Origin: Gautieria morchelliformis
Taxonomy: Eukaryota > Basidiomycota > Agaricomycetes > Gomphales > Gomphaceae
Assembly (NCBI GenBank): GCA_015179125.1
Contig: WHVA01000019.1
Coordinates: 426,276-490,275, forward strand
Direction: 5' to 3'
DNA: 64,000 nucleotides
Shown: in pieces, positions 25,317 to 37,948 of the stretch
How positions within the stretch are numbered: the stretch's first letter is position 1
Layout of the letters: the number at the start of each line of letters is the position of its first letter
The notes under the pieces: generated by a model
Told to the model about the DNA's origin: nothing
The model's input: only the letters and a program-made list of their open reading frames with translations
The model's database searches: none
Position numbers and translations under genes: made by a program

Positions 25317-26436
25317 GTTTCCTAGGGCAAGCACTCATTGACACATGGATATTGTATCTCCTGCTTTCATAGTGATTTGACTTCCCATATTGTACATGCA
25401 GTAACCCTCTGATAGTCTGTCTTGGACACAGTCTGTCCTGGAGTGCATCTATTGTTTAAGCTATCAATTCACACAAGGTCATCATAAATGGGTGACAGGG
25501 TTTGGTACATAGAGTACAATCTATACCCTCCTCTGACCCAGATTAGCTGCACGGTGCTCATGGCATGATCCATGACTATGTATTGGCCTGCAAAGTGAAT
25601 TCTAATGATGCAGTGTGGCCTGGCCAATGTAAGTGAGTTGTAAGGTGAGACGTAATCCTGTGGCAGTGTTTCAGTGCCAGTCCCCAACTCCGTTACAGGA
25701 AACACATTCTTCATAGGCAAAATTTGTACAATTATTCTGTTATATACCAAGATATTTGTTACAAGTTATATGCGATACCTCTGGGTTGTTGAGACCCATT
25801 GGGCTAGAGTTGAATCTGGAATAGTGTTTCAATCAATGAAAGAATATATGTAAGAAAGGAGGAAGAATATCAGTCTCATGATCTCCTAACTTGAAGTTGA
25901 CACGTGTTCATTTGATTCAGAGACACAGGGATCTCTTTTTGGGCGGAGCCGTTTTGTCAGTGTTCTTATAAGGGCAACCTAGGCAGACGCTCTACACTCA
26001 AGCGGCCAACTGGCGAAGGGGGATCCAAAGTAAGATAGAGAACTATATACACAACACAGACATACCTGGCGAAGGGGGATCCAAAGAGAAAACTCTAAGG
26101 AACTCCTTTGCCACCTAGCTATGACTATAAGTAAGCTCAGGCATACTAGCCCGATCACCGAATGCCCGTGTTACATAAGCAATCACACCAGCGATAACAG
26201 GGCTGGACAGATAAGGAAGGAATGATGTCGGAAGGGGCTGGAACAGGAAGGGAAATAAATGGAACACAAGAGAGAAGGATGCCAAGGGCTAGGAAAAGCT
26301 CGGGGGCCACAAACCACACGTTGTGATAATGCGCACGCCATGGTAATGCGCAAGCGGTGATAATGCACATGGCGATAATGCACAACCAGCGATAATGCAT
26401 ATCGCGATAAAGCAGTGTGTGATTGGGGTTCCCCTG
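25317..26436. other. Intergenic with a 21-bp direct repeat
   Basis: No gene is recognised. A 21-bp sequence containing CTGGCGAAGGGGGATCC occurs at 26010-26030 and 26066-26086. It may be the footprint or edge of a decayed element before the gypsy remnant. Confidence 0.45.
26320..26416 (+). repeat. Imperfect GATAATGC repeats
   Basis: About six copies of a 13-17 bp motif built on GATAATGC(A/G)CA lie next to the truncated 5' edge of the gypsy remnant. Spacing is irregular. Confidence 0.6.
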
Positions 26437-28333
26437 ACAAAAGTGGACCTCTACTCAGATGAGAGAAAAGGGTGAAACACAGTGGAGTGCCTTGGCCACA
26501 TTATAGACGGCCAAGGTGTGTACATGGATGCGGACAAAATGCAACGCATCTGCGAATGGAGGTGGCCCAGGACGTTCAATGACGTCCAATGCTTCCTTGG
26601 GCTCGTACAATACCTGGCATATTACATGCCAGATGTGAGTGCGTACACCACCCTGTTGTCAGGATGCATATGCAACAACCGGCCATTCAAATGGACACCG
26701 TTGCTTGACAAGTGCCTTCAAAGCATAAAGGCACTGGCCTGCAAGGCCCCATCTGGGTCATCACGGACAGCTCAAATCGGGTGTCGGCACTGTATATGGC
26801 CAGGGACCTGACTGGAAGACATGCCGGCCTGCTGGCTTCTTGTCAAAGAAGTTCAGCGTTGCCCAACAACACTACAGAACCCATGAGCACGAGACGATTG
26901 CCATGCTCAAGGCCCTCATGAAATGGGAGGACAAGCTCCTAGGGCAAAGATTCACCTTAGTCACGGACCACAAGGGCCTTGAATATTTTGAAACCCAGAA
27001 AAATCTATCTGACTGTCAGGTCAGATGGTGGGAGTTCTTATCCCACTTCAACTTCAACACTGTACATGTTAACAGTGTTGAAAACAAGGTCACAGACTGT
27101 CTGTCTCGATAGTACAAGAGCGACACAAGTGACGACAGTCACCTGGAGCACGTCTGCATTTAAAGGAGATATGGACCTACCAAAGGTCTATGCGACGCAT
27201 ACCATGAGGAAGCCATGTTCTTGAAGATCATGGCACATCTGGATGCCCACCCAAGGTTCGGCATCTGGGACAGGCTGATATGGACAAAAATCAGCTCAAA
27301 AGAGATGTGATTGCCGACCCCCGGACTGTTTTTCAAGGGGGAAGGAGACTGATCGAAATCATAATCAATCATGCCCACAGGACAGTGGGCCACTACGGCC
27401 ACATGAAAACCTTCAAATTACATTCAAAGATCATATTGGTGGCAGGGCATGGGCCCCGACATCCAGACATTTTGCATCTCGTGCGCAAGGTGCCAGATGA
27501 ACAAAACTGGCACCCAGTGGCCCAAGGGCCTGCTGCACAGCCTGCCCATCCTGGACAGGCTGTGGCAGTCAATCGGAATTGACTTCATGGGCCCACTTCC
27601 CAACTCAGATGACTGTGATTACCTCATTGTAATCATAGACAGGCTCACGTCGCACGTCCACCTTGTCCCAACATTGACGAGGGTAACGGCGAAGGGAGTA
27701 GCATGGATATTCCTCAAGGAAGTAGTCAGACTCCATGGAGTCCCCGACTCCATTGTCTCTGATCGAGACTCAAAGTTCACGTCAACCTTCTGGTGCAAAC
27801 AGATCCTACGGATGGTTGTCAGAGATGACCAAAAGGACTGAGCACAAACGATGGTCGAGGTGGCCATCAACAGTAATGTCAGCGCTACCACAGGGTTCGC
27901 ACCCTTCAAGCTGAACCATGGCTATATTCCATGAATCGACATGCCCATGACAGCAAATACTCCTTTCAAGCGGGTATCCCAGTTCGCCCAACAGGCTCGA
28001 TGGAACCTGATAACAGCACACGATGCAATATTAGAGCATCAAGTGACTCAGGTGTTTCATGCAAACAAGAAACACCAGGACAGCGACATATATGTGGTCA
28101 GTGACCGAGTATACTTGTCCACTCAGAATCTGGCCCTGCCCAAAGGAAGGGCCAGGAAGCTGGTGCCGCGATACATTGGCCCATATCACGTACTTGAGGC
28201 CCATAAGGAGGCCTCGACAGTAACTCTTGAGCTACCAGACGACATAAAGAACTGGCGTGTCGCGCCAGTCTTTCACACCAGCCTCATAAGACACTATGAG
28301 GCCAATAACAATGACCTGTTCCCTTGTTGTGAG

Positions 28334-30632
28334 TGTCATGACCCGTATATTTCCCTCACCCCGATGTCACTGTTTCTCGTCTCATCATTCCTCTTGCATC
28401 TTTGCCTGAGTTTGCCCAACCCTTCGACCACTCTCCCTCTACGCTCGCCCCATTCGCTGTTCGCCCCATTCTCCGAACGACCATTCGCTGCTCGCATCAT
28501 TCGCCAGCAGGCACGCTGTCATGACACGTTTATTTCCCATACTCAGATGCCCTGTTCTCCCATTTCTCACTCCACCTCCGTGTTCGTTCCGATCGCCCTC
28601 GCCGTGTTCGGCAACCGATCTTCGCTGTTCGCGCCATTTACCATAGCCATGCCGTCAAAGCACGATCATCGTCTTTGGACTGACTTGGCAGTCATCGCTG
28701 GGCCTATCACCTCCTCTGCTCAACCCTCTTTCGACGATGTTCCTATGATCAGATTGTCATGACTTGTGTATTTCCTGGACCTTGTTATCCCCATTTCCCC
28801 TTTCGCCACTCCTCCACCGTGTTCGCTCGGCTTCACCCTCCACCTCGACCACTCCTGCCCTATGTCATCTCCGTTAGCCCTTCCTCGCATTTCGCTGAAC
28901 AGCCATTCGCTGCTCGCATCATTCGCCAGCAGGCACACCATCAAATCACGATCGATATCCCTACCCGGCATGATGGCTCGTCAGTAGCTCCATCAGCTTC
29001 TCGGTCCAACCCCCTTTTGGTGTTCATATGAGCAGGGTGCGTTCACGGGACGTCCTACCCATAGGTCGTGTGGGATCAACCCAGCAGATGAAGAACCCGT
29101 GCAGGGCGGTGTATATGCGGGCCCCAAGACATGATTTCATACATAGGTGCCTTCGCCACCTTTACTCTCCGTCGTTTCATGTTCGCACTCTTCCCTCACT
29201 CTATTGTATGTTTATTCCATCTACTTAGTATCATGACTGCGCACCCCTATCCAACCCTGACTCACGACGGCCTCTTTCCTATTCGCTGATACCTTACGAG
29301 CATTCGATATAAGTAGTTTACATTCGCATGTATATTCTCCAGTTCAATTATCATACGTCGTCCATCTTGTGCAAACTTGACCTCACTGTGATCATCGTTT
29401 TGAGCGTTCTCCTGGAGATTTCTATCTTCAACCAGAAGAGGACTTAGGCATCACTGGTGAGTTCTCATACTTCATCGTCGTTACCTTAGCCTTCGAACTA
29501 TTTTCTGTGCTGACGGCGAAGGGCTCCGAAGGAGCACCTTCGCCGGCAAAGGGATTGTCGCTACTTAGACAACCCTTCCGTGACACCTTGCACGTTACAT
29601 CATCAAGTGCCACGGGCTATTTCGCTAGATAGGGCGAGCTCCGCTCAGGCAGCCCTCTTATCTTGTGAACATTTATTGGTTCACCTATTCGCCGAACGGC
29701 ATACTTATTCGCACAAGTCATTCGGGCATTTGCTGTGTTCGCTAATACACGATATTAACGCCTAAAAACCAATCTTGACACACGCCATCACACATGATCG
29801 ATACCATTTACCCGGCGTGATGGTTCATCACTAGCCCCATCACCTTCTTGATCCAACCCCTTTAGGTGTTTATATGGCCAGAATGCATTCGCGGGATGTT
29901 CTACCCGTAGGTCGTGTGGGATTGACCCAGCAGACGAAGAGTCCGTGCAGGGTGGTGTATATGCGGGTCCCAAGGCGTATTTCCATACATAGGTGCCTTC
30001 GCCCCCTTTCCTCTCCGTTGTTTCATGCTCGCACCCTTCTTTCGTTCTATTGTATGTTTATTCCATCTATCTGTATCATGACTGCGCACCCCTATCCAAC
30101 CCTGACTCATGATGGCCTCTTTCCTATTTGCTGTTACCATACGAGCATTCGGTATAAGTAGTTTATATTCGCATGTATATTCTTCAGTTCAATTATCACA
30201 CGTCTATCTTGTGCAAACTTGACCTCGCTGTGATCATTGTCCTGAGCCTTCTCTTGTAGATTTCTATCTTCGACCAGAAGAAGACTTAGGCATCACTGGT
30301 GAGTTCTCATACTTCATCTTCGTTACCTTAGCCTTCGAACTATTATCTGTGCTGTCGGCAAAGGGCTCCGAAGGACTGCCTTTGCCGGCGAAAGGATTGT
30401 CGCCACTTAGACAACCTTTCCGTGACACCTTGCACGTTACATCGTCAAGTGCCACGGGCTATTTTGCTATGACTGTAGATCGGGTGGGCTCCGTTTGAGC
30501 AGCCCCCTTATTTTTGTGAACATTTATTGGTTCATCCTCTTCGCCGAACGGCATACTTATTCGCACAAGTTATTCGGGCATTCGCTGTGTTTACTAATAC
30601 ACAATATTAACGCCTAAAATCCAATCTTGACA
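28334..30632 (+). mobile_element. Solo LTR inserted in the gypsy remnant (contains a nested LTR)
   Basis: It starts TGTCATGACC and ends CTTGACA (terminal inverted TGTCA/TGACA). It is flanked by the 5-bp direct repeat GTGAG at 28329-28333 and 30633-30637, and gypsy integrase coding continues on both sides. Without the nested insert at 28517-29780 and one copy of its target repeat, the LTR is about 1030 bp. No internal region is present, so it is a solo LTR left by recombination. Confidence 0.85.
28517..29780 (+). mobile_element. Nested LTR insertion, composite
   Basis: It begins TGTCATGACA and ends CTTGACA, and is flanked by CACGC at 28512-28516 and 29781-29785; the outer LTR continues on both sides. 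At 1264 bp it is longer than one LTR. A second TGTCATGAC start occurs at 28755, so 28755-29780 (1026 bp) is a full LTR preceded by 238 bp from the start of a diverged LTR. A full element that lost its internal part and most of one LTR would give this structure. Confidence 0.78.
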
Positions 30633-30725
30633 GTGAGGCAAATTCGTTCTATGACTTTGGCACAAACAATAAAGAGGAATGGCTCGTCAACGAAATCTTA
30701 TCCCACAGGTGGATAAATTCAAAGG

Positions 30726-30938
30726 TGTAAAGATGTCGATCTTAGGACCTTGTATCACAAGGGCACAACAGAACTTGACCAAGTGTGGTATTCTGAATGC
30801 TACGTAGTGACAGGCAGGAGTAAGATGTGATGGGAACTGTTGACCGGTTCCCACGCATAAACTATACAGTGGGTCCCTAAGGGGCCCACTGGGATTAGGT
30901 AATACTAGTGTACAACGTGAGTACATAGGTTATTTACA
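30726..30938 (-). mobile_element. Short LTR of a second family, left copy
   Basis: On the minus strand it reads TGTAAATA...CTTTACA, preceded by the polypurine tract AGAGGGGGAGGG (30939-30950). Its partner, in the opposite orientation, is at 38260-38490 with the same tract. It directly follows the ORF ending at 30973, so it is the 3' LTR of that minus-strand element. It cuts off the gypsy integrase end at 30725. Confidence 0.72.
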
Positions 30939-30972
30939 CCCTCCCCCTCTATAGACAACTATCGGGTGCTGC

Positions 30973-32948
30973 TTAGGACTCATAGAGGTCGTCCATGATG
31001 GCATCCTCTAGTGATTCCGATACGATGACATCATCATTGTATGGGGCCAGTGGAGCATGTGACTCCTCCGGAGGCACCTCCGCATCCACGGGGGTGGTTG
31101 GGTGAGGCGGCTCTGCCTCACCACTGGTGGGGGTTTCCGCCTGGTTGACGGGGTCGGTGTCCTCACGGAGCATGGCCTCGACGGCCGGGTCCTTGGCCTG
31201 GGGAGAAGGCCGGAAGTGTGCCAGCTCTTGATTGAGCTGAGCATGGGTGAGTGGTCATGGCCCCGTGGCCTTCATGTGGCTGGCCTCAATGACCTTTTGT
31301 TGGCCCTCCTGAGCGGCGGCACTGAATGCCGTGCCAGTGAGGCTGCGTTGAATGTAATGTTCAATGCGCGCCACTCGTTCGTGAGTGATGCCGGCGTAGT
31401 GGGCCAGCCATCACTCAATCTCGGCGAGTGGGATGTCGGGGCCAGCTTGGCCTCCCACGGGGTATGGACTCATGATGGATAGCCGCAGGCTGGTGCTCTG
31501 CGGTGTCAGGCATTCCCTGGCATCGACGAGGTTCGACCATTGGCCAGTCAAACCGAACAAGTTGAGGAGTCTCAACTTGAGAGGTGACGCGACCCCCTTA
31601 ACTCAGGGTGCGGGGTGCGAGTGCCTTCAGCCACATCCAGACGTCCATGTCATCTAGGTTGAAGGTTCCATCCGCATTGTCATGGATGGCCAAAGGGATT
31701 CCTTCAGGGTTGTGTATCCAACCCCTTAGGATGGCGGCGATGTCGAGCGGGGTACCGCTCGCTATCGCGAAACAATCCCGTTTGGGATTGCGAGCGCGTT
31801 GCTCGCACTCGATGCGCTTGAACACACCAATCATCTCGCGTGTGCGCAGGAGTTGCGGCATGTCCTTTGCACGCGCTAGGAGCTCAACGAATCATGCGTC
31901 GTTGAGCAAGCAGACATCGTACCATTGCATACGACACTGTTGTGCCTTTCCTACCAGTCATGGTAGGAGGCCTGTCTCGGAGATCGGCCGGTCTCTGAGC
32001 GGTACGATCCCTCCCTCCCCCGGGTAGGGAGGGTGAACTGTCCCCGCCGGTGGCGGCAGGTCCACATGAGGCCCGATGTACTGGGCCTCGATCAATGCTA
32101 CCTGCTGTTGTAGGGCAGGGTCATTGATTGTGTGCGACGGTGACGCTGCTAGGTATGCGCTGATCGCGCTTTCCCTTGCAATGGCTAGACCATTGACGGT
32201 GTTGGGGGTGCTGCGCAATTTCTTGCGCTTCTTTTGTGGTTGCTCAGCTGTACGCTGAGCCTGTCTGGCTTGTATGTCTTCCAGACAGAGGAGTCAGACT
32301 CCCATCCCTCCGGGATGTTGTACCTCGCGTTGGACGGTGCGCTCTGCCCCTCTGTTGACGTCAGGGTGGGCACCAATATTCAGGAGGCCAGTCCTGAGGC
32401 TGCGCGTGCTGGCAAGGGTGCTGTCGCGCGAGGTGATGAGGGCCCGGCCACTGGGTCTGTGGCCGGGTCATGGCGCGGCCTTTTTGAGGCTATATGTGTG
32501 CGAGCTTGAGCTGGATTTGGAGCGCCTTCAGCTGCTCCTCGAGCTCTTTTACTTTGGCGCGCTTGACTTCGAGCGCGTCGTCGCGGTCTTCGACCGCATG
32601 CTCCAAGTCCTTGACCTCCTTTTGGAGGTCATGGACGTCCCACAGGGGCTCCACCCACGTACGCGCGATGCCCCTCGGGAGCCATCCCCAGGCCACGTCG
32701 ATGGCATCGCCGATGTCTTCATCCTGCAGTTTTACCTTGCAGGTGCCTGTCACGGCCCTCAAGTGTGCGGCGTAAGCTGCGCAGGTGTCGCAATCGTCCG
32801 GGTGGACGATTGCCAAAGCATCTTCCCATCCTACGATCATCCAGTTTTCTTGGTCTACTGGGGCTCGTAGGATGTCGGCAGCCCCCTGTCTCGGGGCCGT
32901 TGAGCGTGTCGCGGAGGTTGACGGATCAACGTCCATCCCATCTTTGGG
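30973..32948 (-). pseudogene. Frameshifted retroelement ORF with coiled coil (possible gag)
   Basis: The first open part (from an ATG near 32948 to 32490) encodes a protein with DGMDVDPSTSATRS near its start, an acidic middle and a charged coiled coil (KEVKDLEHAVEDRDDALE). After a stop at 32490 similar-quality coding continues in other frames (32376-32185, 32218-31958, 31861-31598), ending with an acidic tail at 31173-30973 directly before the polypurine tract and LTR. Position and coiled coil suggest a gag-like ORF. No zinc knuckle was seen, so the assignment is inference. Confidence 0.5.
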
Positions 32949-32990
32949 GGGCATCATCTTCGTGGGGAGATGATGGTGGTTTGCTTCCAA

Positions 32991-33814
32991 GAAGTGATGC
33001 GCCTGTTATGAATAGGAAAATCGAGCTATACATCCATATGCATCACTGACAATGTCATAACAACCCCCCAGCACATCCTAGGACATGGATGTGCACGTAC
33101 TTACTGCCAGCATGGTGTTTCATGCGCATGCGCGCTACCCTCACACGCGCGTGTCTAACCGGTGACTTCAACCCTGAGCCCGGTTCCAGGGCCGACCGAG
33201 GGATAGATCCGAGATGGAGCGTGGAAGGCGCTCCATCGTTCCTGACGCATATATTGAACTTCACATGATAAGGAACAGCCTTGGCACTGGTACATGCATC
33301 GTGCACCGGTGGCACTCGTCGCTCCATAACCCCCTATTGTATCTAGTTTAGTATGGGCTCGTTCCAAACACTTAAATAGCTAGCAATGTATGATAGAAAC
33401 TCCAGGCAGTAAATCTCCACCATTGTGCTCTTGTTCTAGCCCATGAGGCTTATGACTGGATAGGTGATATATCAGTCGGTGTTTAGTGTCGCTGTCACTG
33501 CACGTGGTGTTCGCGCATACAGCCATAGCTGTTTTCCCATCTCTATTCTCTTTGTGCTTCTCCACGAACCTCACGATCTCACACTGCGTATGCAACCCCG
33601 CCGCCAAGGCTATTAACAGCACCCTTGGAAAGATCCGAGGAGAAAATATAACCACGCCGTGGCCGGTGCATCACGTGGCATGCACGTGACAGACACGTCT
33701 AGCGGCGCCTGGGGAGGTCGTGTGGCTTGCCCACCCCCCAGAGCTCTAGATAGCTGTCTAGAGCTTCAAGATCCTTGCATGATGACATGGGCTCCCATTC
33801 ACATCACCTAGGGT
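32991..33814 (-). other. Non-coding region between pol end and the gag-like ORF, possible LTR
   Basis: On the minus strand a G-rich tract (CTCTGGGGGGTGGG, about 33734-33747) follows the pol stop, as a polypurine tract would. The next 700 bp carries no ORF of note and leads into the gag-like ORF. A pol-LTR-gag order would fit a tandem element, but I could not find the LTR ends or a second copy. Confidence 0.35.
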
Positions 33815-36800
33815 CTATCGGACCTGGAACTCCAGGTCCATCGAGTTTATCCATCGATGTGCAATAATCTCGTCGACAAGCCACTCCTCGTTGTCATTCA
33901 CTCCAAAGTCATAAAATGACTTGGCCTCACGACGAGGGAACAATTCGATGTTGTTAGCCTCGTATCGTTGTATGAGGCTTGAATGGAAGACCAGTGATAT
34001 GCGACGGCTTTTCAGCTCATCGGGAAGCTCAAGGGTCACCGTCGAGGTGTCGTTATGCGCCTCGACGACACAGTACGGTCCGATGTACCGCGGGACGAGT
34101 TTTCTGGCTCTTCCTTTCGGCAGAGTTAGGTTCTGGGTCGAGAGGTAGACGCAGTCGTTGGCCGTGTACCTGTCGCTCGCCGTACGTTTCTTGTTCACAT
34201 GAAACGTTTGCATCACGCAATGCTTGATGATTGCATCGTGTGCTGCCATCAGGCTCCATCTGGCCTGATGTGCGAATCGGGCTACCCCTTTAAACGGGGT
34301 ATCCACGGCTATGGGGATGTCTATCCGTGGCATATAGCCGTGGTTCAGCTCAAAGGGTGCGAACCCTATGGTTGCGCTGACATTGCTTTTGAGGGCGACC
34401 TCAACCATTGGGCATTTCAACGCCCAATCCTTCTGATCGCCTCTGACGACTGCACGCAATATCTGTCCGATCGAGCGGTTTGCGCGCTCGGTCACTCCAT
34501 CTGTTTGGGGATGGAAGGGAGTCAACATGAGGAGCTTGGTCCCCATGAGTCGCTGTAGTTCACGCCAGAAGATCGATGTGAACTTCGAGCCTCTATCCGA
34601 GAGGATGGAGTCTGGGACTCCATGAAGTCGAACGACTTCTTTCAGAAACAGCCAGGCTACTCCCTTGGCTGACACACTCGTTGTGGTTGGGACGAGGTGG
34701 ACGTGCAACGTTAGTCGGTCGATGACTACCATCAGGTAGTCACAGTCATTAGATTTGGGCAGGGGCCCCATGAAGTCGACGCCAATCAACTGCCACAGCC
34801 TATCCAGAATGGGTAGGCTGTGTAGTAAGCCTTTGGGCTGCTGTGGCCCGGTTTTTGTCATCTGGCACTTTGCGCACGATGTGCAGAATGACTCAATGTC
34901 CGGGCTCATGCCTGGCCACCAATATGACCTTCGAACGTAGTTCCATGTCTTCAGATGGCCGTAGTGACCGACTATATGGTGTGCTCGATCGATGATTATT
35001 TCGATCAGCCTCCTTCCCCCTTGAAGAACAGATCGGGGGATGGCGATGACGTCTCGTTTGAGCTGATTCTTTGTCCAAATCAGCCCGTCTCGGATTCCGA
35101 ATATCGGGTGCACGTCCAGGTGTGTCAAGATTGGTTTTTAGGCATTAATATTGTGTATTAGTGAACACAGCGAATGCCTGAATAACTTGTGCGAATAAGT
35201 ATGCCGTTCGGCGAATAGGTGAACCAATAAATGTTCACAAGGTAAGAGGGCTGCCCAAGCGGAGCTCGCCCTATCTACAGTCGTAGCGAAATAGCCCGTG
35301 GCACTTGACAATGTAACGTACAAGGTGTCACGGAAGGGTTGTCTAAGTAGCGACAATCCCTTCGCCGTCAGCACAGAAAATAGTTCGAAGGCTAAGGTAA
35401 CGACGATGAAGTATGAGAACTCACCAGTGATGCCTAAGTCCTCTTCTGGTCGAAGATAGAAATCTCCAGGAGAAGGATCAAGACGATGATCACAGCGAGG
35501 TCAAGTTTGCACAAGATGGACGACGTATGATAATTGAACTGGAGAATATACATGCGAATGTAAACTACTTATATCGAATGCTCGTAAGGTATCAGCGAAT
35601 AGGAAAGAGGCCGTCGTGAGTCAGGGTTGGATAGGGGTGCGCAGTCATGATACTAAGTAGATGGAATAAACATACAATAGAGTGAGTGAAGAGTGCGAAC
35701 ATAAAACGACGGAGAGTAAAGGTGGTGAAGGCACTTATGTACAAAACCATGTCTTGGGACCCGCATACATGCTACCCTGCACGGACTCTTCGTCTACTGG
35801 GTTGATCCCGCACGACCTACGGAAGGGACATTCCGCGAACACACTTTGGCCATACGAACACCCAAAGGGGTTGGATTAAGAAGATGATGGGGTTAGTGAT
35901 GAACCATCATGCCGGGTAAATGGTATCGATCGTATTTGATGGCGTGCCTGCTGGCGAAATGTGCGAGCAGCGAATAGCAGTTTGGAGAATGGGGCGAACA
36001 GTGGATAGAGTGGACGTAGAGGAGGAGTGGTCGGAGGGTGAGGCGAACCCTGGCGAAGATGCTAGGGAGTGACGAGGGGGAACGTAGAGGCAGTGGGGTA
36101 AGAGAAATAGACAGGTCATGACAGGGTGCTCCATGATCTTTGAGAACATGGTGTCCCTATGGTACGTGTCTCGTAAGACCTTGGACAGGTCTATGCCTTG
36201 TTCAATACTCCGGCGCAGGGGCGCACCATCGTTACCTGCGGCGATGACTCTGACATCATCATCATCATCGTCGCATGATGCGGCGCCGTTCACAGGCTTT
36301 TGTGAGCCCCCATTTAATGCAGCAGATTCCATTATCCGCGCCTCCGTCTTCTCTGTGAGGCGGTTAGACCGTCCTGTTGCTGCTGTCCGCAGCTCGATAT
36401 ACCGGTCGGTGGGCAGTAGTTCACCTTCCGGGTCTAAATGCGTGTCTGCATTTACGAAGACGTGGTCCGGGTGATTGTCAGCACTCGTGTTGCTCTCGTA
36501 GTAGTGCGACAGGCAGTTCGCTACCTTGTTCTCTACACCGTCAACATGTACGGTGTTGAAGTTGAAATGTGACAGGAACTCCCACCATCTGACCTGGCGG
36601 TCAGATACGCTTTTCTGGGCCTCGAAGTATTCGAGCCCTTTGTGGTCTGTGACGAGGGTGAACCTTCATCCCAGCAGTTTATCCTCCCATTTCATGAGAG
36701 CCTCGAGCAACGTGATCGTCTCGTGCTCGTGAGTCCAGTAGTGTTGCTGAGCAACACTGAACTTCTTTGACAAGAAGCCGGCTGGCTGACAGGTTTTCCA

Positions 36801-37915
36801 GTCGGGGCCTTGGCCGTAGACCGCACCGACGCTGGCACCCATCGGTGATCACCCAGATTGGCTCTGGGCACCGTGCGTCGATTGGACACAGGATCGGGGC
36901 CTTACAGGCCAATGCCTTAATGCTTTGCCAGCATTTGTCTAGTAGTGGAGTCCATTCGAATGGACGGTTGTTACGCACACAGCCCGATAATGGGGTCGTA
37001 TATGCGCTGACATCTGGCATGTAATGTGCCAGGTACTGTACTAGCCCGAGGAAAAATTGGACGTCGTTGAACGTCCGCGGCCTGCGCCACTCGCAGATGT
37101 GTTGCATCTTATCCTCGTCGGCATGTACTCCTTGGCCATCGGATGTGGCCGAGGCACTCCATTTGGATGGAATAGAGATCAACCTTTTTCTTGCTCAGAA
37201 AAAGGTGGTTCTTCCTCAGTCTGTCAAAGACAATATAGAGGTGCTCCTCGTGCTCTCGTATCGAGAGCGAGAAAATGAAGATGTTGTCCATGTAGACATG
37301 GACGAAGCAACCTATGCAGTCACGGAAAATGGCTGTCATCAGCTGTTGGAATGTCGATGGGGCGTTACAGTCTCCCATCTGTATCACTTGGCTCCTAAAC
37401 GTGCCAAGGATCGTAGCAAAGGCAGTCTTTGCTATGTGATCTGGATGAATCCGGATCTGCTCATATGCTTCGGACATATCGAGTTTTGTGCAATATCGAC
37501 AGCGAGCCATGTCGCTGCAGATGATATCCTGATCTGGGAAGGGCGTAATGTCCTTCACCATGTTCTCATTCTGCTGGTGCAGATCGAAAATGGTCCGTAG
37601 TGTACTGTTCTTCTTCGGCACACACAGCATGGGTATGGCTTGTTGTGCAACTGCCGGAATCCACCACTTTGCAGTGGTGTATCATTCTATCTTTGCCGAC
37701 AGTTCCTCTCGGAAGTGTTTGGGGCACTTCGGTAGTCGATACTGCAGGTGTTTGTTGGGATGGATGAGATTGATCTCGTGGTTGATCTCCCGCAGCGGCG
37801 GGAGTTCTAATGGAATCCCACTGACTAGGTCAGTGATCCTTTCCATCCATTCCTCGCGGAGGCGAGGGATGTTGTCATCCATGAGGATGACGGTGGTGGT
37901 TGGCTTAGAAGCCAT
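33815..37915 (-). mobile_element. Ty3/gypsy pol, better preserved copy, split by a solo LTR
   Basis: Reading on minus: an upstream segment (PPLREINHEINLIHP, 37915-37682), then reverse transcriptase (MLCVPKKNSTLR, YCTKLDMSEAYEQIRI, active site YMDN) to about 37130. A frameshift leads to the connection domain and degenerate RNase H (36.6-36.9 kb) and an acidic linker ending at ~36129. After the inserted LTR comes a long open integrase ORF (35128-33815, 437 aa) with an HHCC zinc finger, VDFMGP, SDRGSKF and TERANR (D, D, E residues) and a chromodomain-like end (VFHSSLIQRYEANN). It belongs to the same family as the plus-strand remnant at 26437. The LTR insertion and frameshifts make it non-autonomous. 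Confidence 0.9.
35123..36123 (-). mobile_element. Solo LTR inside the minus-strand gypsy pol
   Basis: On the minus strand it reads TGTCATGACC...CTTGACA, 1001 bp, the same family as the LTRs at 28334 and 28755. Plus-strand flanks are AGGTG (35118-35122) and GGGTG (36124-36128), a 5-bp target duplication with one change. The pol reading (KIMEHP before, HLDVHPIFGI after) is cut exactly here. Confidence 0.85.
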
Positions 37916-37948
37916 TAGGCGCTGTGTGCGTCTATCAGGTCCCCCAGC

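Larger units (their letters stand above)
26437..30725 (+). mobile_element. Degenerate Ty3/gypsy pol remnant, split by solo LTRs
   Basis: Coding similarity starts abruptly at ~26437 in the reverse transcriptase (MECLGHIIDG, FLGLVQYLAYYMPD). It continues through RNase H (FTLVTDHKGLEYF), the integrase zinc-finger region (HRTVGHYGH, CARCQMNKTG) and core (IDFMGPLP, SDRDSKFTS) to the C-terminal part (LVPRYIGPYHV, VFHTSLIRHYE). It is broken by frameshifts near 26760, 27110 and 27430, a deletion after 27795 that removes the region of the third catalytic acidic residue, and in-frame stops near 27840 and 27932. The last codons resume at 30633 after an LTR insertion, then stop at the LTR starting 30726. 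Non-functional. Confidence 0.9.

Noticed and set aside
33815..35128. Intact functional gypsy integrase gene
   Set aside because: The integrase frame is open, but it is severed from its reverse transcriptase by an LTR insertion and the reverse transcriptase itself is frameshifted, so it is part of a dead element.
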